This document shows positions 5,033-6,324 of a stretch of DNA of 6,324 nt, one piece after another. This DNA is from an uncultured Alphaproteobacteria bacterium (GTDB lineage: Bacteria; Pseudomonadota; Alphaproteobacteria; Rhizobiales; Aestuariivirgaceae), in NCBI GenBank assembly GCA_937868035.1, contig CALMLK010000337.1, forward strand, positions 1-6,324, written 5' to 3'. Under the pieces are notes generated by a model. It made no database searches. It was not told where the DNA came from and saw only the letters and a program-made list of their open reading frames with translations. How positions within the stretch are numbered: position 1 is the first letter of the stretch; each line of letters begins with the position of its first letter. The translations under genes and the position numbers were made by a program.

Positions 5033-6324
5033 ATGGGCGATCTCGCCAGCTTTGCGAAAGACCACAAGGAGGTCAGATTCTTCCTTTTCAATTTCACCGA
5101 CCTGTTTGGCACCCAGCGTGCCAAACTTGTGCCGGTGGAGGCGGCCGCGCGGATGCAGAAGGCAGGCGCTGGTTTCGCCGGCTTTGCCACGTGGCTGGAT
5201 CAGACACCGGCCCATCCCGATATTCTGGTGATGCCCGACGCTTCGACGGCCATCCAATTGCCGTGGCGTCCGGACGTGGCCTGGGTTGCTGGCGACCCCT
5301 GGATGAATGGCGAACCTCTGGCTCAGGCACCGCGTGTGGTTTTGCGCCGACTCGTGGAGAAATATTCGGCCAAAAACATGAAGTTGATGGCAGGTGTTGA
5401 ACCGGAATTTCATCTGATCAATTCCGATGGCTCTGGCGTTTCCGACACCAAGGACACCCAGGACAAGCCTTGCTACGACCAGTCCGCCATCATGCGCCGC
5501 CTCGATGTGATCGGCGAAATCTGCTCGACGATGGTGAAGCTGGGCTGGGGCCCGTACCAGAATGACCATGAAGATGCGAACGGCCAGTTCGAGATCAACT
5601 GGAACTTCAACGATGCGCTGACCACGGCAGACCAGTTGGCCTTCTTCAAGTTCATGGTGAAGGCCATTGCCGAGAAGCATGGGATGCGCGCCACCTTCAT
5701 GCCGAAGCCCTTCATCAACCTCACCGGCAATGGCTGCCACGTGCACCTGTCCGTGTGGGACAATGACCGCAAGAAGAACCTGTTTGAAGACGACAAGGGG
5801 GACCTTGGCGTCTCGCAACTCGGTTATCACTTCCTGGGCGGCCTGATGCAGCATGCCGCTGCCATGGCGGCCATCACCAATCCCACGGTGAACAGCTACA
5901 AGCGCATCAACGCGCCGCGCACCATTTCCGGCGCAACGTGGTCGCCGTCGTCGATCACCTACGGCGGCAACAACCGCACCCACATGGTACGCATCCCTGA
6001 TGCTGGCCGCGCCGAATACCGTTTGCCGGATGGTGCCGCCAATCCGTACTAGCTGCTTGCGTCCATCCTTGTGGCGGGCATGCACGGCATTGAAGAGAAG
6101 ATGGATCCGGGCAAGCGCCTCGACATCGACATGTATGCCGAAGGCCATACGATCAAGGATGCCCGCAAGCTGCCGCTCAACCTTCTCGATGCGCTGCGCG
6201 CCTTTGAAGGTGACAGTTATCTGCAAAACGCGCTTGGCAAGGAAGTGTCCGCCGGGTACCTCAAGCTCAAGCACAATGAGTGGAACCAGTATTGCCGCCA
6301 TCTCACCCAGTGGGAGCGCGACAC
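5033..6324 (+). pseudogene. gmaS: gamma-glutamylmethylamide synthetase / type III-like glutamine synthetase, interrupted by an in-frame TAG; 3' end beyond window
   Basis: A glutamine-synthetase-family enzyme (GmaS/GlnT group) that would use ATP to join methylamine to glutamate. The ATG at 5033 (MGDLASFAKD) is preferred because GGAG lies 6 bases upstream; the in-frame ATG at 5021 has no proper spacing. Visible sites are VEPEF (122-126), NDHEDANGQFEIN (177-189), TGNGCHVHLSVWD (231-243), NSYKR (287-291), NNRTHMVRIP (313-322) and EYRLPDGAANPY (328-339). The frame then meets TAG (6050-6052) exactly where the family has Leu after NPY. It resumes without a shift as LLASILVAGMHGIEEKMDPG and stays open for 90 codons to the edge, ending HLTQWERDT, close to the usual C-terminus. 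If TAG stops translation, the product is 339 residues: catalytic residues kept, C-terminal fifth lost. Sequencing error, recent mutation and readthrough all remain possible. The gene is 50 bases after mgsC. GlnT is the alternative identity. Confidence 0.85.
6050..6052 (+). other. in-frame TAG inside gmaS
   Basis: This amber codon replaces one residue without changing length or frame. The expected residue by comparison with glutamine synthetases (NPYL, as in E. coli GlnA NPYLCFA) is Leu. TTG to TAG is a single T-to-A change, and TTG is used for Leu elsewhere in this gene. None of the other complete genes in the window ends in TAG (six TGA, one TAA). Confidence 0.85.

Noticed and set aside
6050..6052. 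TAG as a pyrrolysine codon, given the methylamine setting
   Set aside because: Pyrrolysine is known in the corrinoid methyltransferases MtmB, MtbB and MttB, not in glutamine synthetases. The site aligns with an ordinary Leu, and no pyl genes are visible here.
5012..6301. Minus-strand open frame of 429 codons opposite gmaS
   Set aside because: It is a mirror of the glutamine-synthetase frame, with no domain signature and no sensible ribosome site or operon context. Its continuing past the TAG region says nothing about gmaS integrity.

Overview
The window carries most of the front half of an N-methylglutamate (NMG) pathway locus for methylamine use. The DNA is fairly GC-rich, and the gene types and order (mgsABC, then a glutamine-synthetase-like gmaS) point to a methylotrophic or methylated-amine-using proteobacterium. 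An alphaproteobacterium is most likely (Hyphomicrobium-, Rhizobium- or Roseobacter-like), but that is inference from gene style and order; no taxonomic marker is present.

Layout. Positions 1-1175, minus strand: a tight four-gene operon, read right to left. It encodes a 95-aa two-helix membrane protein, a 125-aa two-helix membrane protein and a 55-aa one-helix membrane protein. These are followed by the N-terminal third of an APC-superfamily permease resembling ethanolamine permeases, which runs off the left edge. Gaps between these genes are only 10-13 bases. Positions 1176-1348 are a divergent control region. Positions 1349-1963, plus strand: an XRE-type helix-turn-helix regulator with a C-terminal cupin domain. 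Positions 1964-2062 hold a likely promoter, with a perfect TTGACA and an inverted repeat lying between its two hexamers. Positions 2063-4982: mgsA, mgsB and mgsC, the three subunits of N-methylglutamate synthase, overlapping or nearly so. A strong GC-rich hairpin sits on the mgsC stop codon. Positions 5033-6324: a gmaS/glnT-type glutamine synthetase gene, nearly complete but for a few C-terminal codons beyond the right edge.

How they work together (known pathway plus inference). GmaS would join methylamine to glutamate, giving gamma-glutamylmethylamide. MgsABC would move the methylamino group onto 2-oxoglutarate, giving N-methylglutamate. A dehydrogenase (MgdABCD, expected to the right) would then release the C1 unit. 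The permease with its three small membrane proteins may bring in the amine or a related compound, and the XRE-cupin protein probably senses a pathway metabolite. The homologous rhizobial glxBCD-glnT arrangement is the main alternative reading.

Most notable: the gmaS reading frame is interrupted by one in-frame TAG directly after the conserved Asn-Pro-Tyr, where the family normally has Leu. The same frame then continues for 90 family-like codons with no length change. This could be a recent nonsense mutation, a sequence error or readthrough. It is the point most worth checking. Also notable are the small-protein plus permease operon and three dyad elements at control positions.
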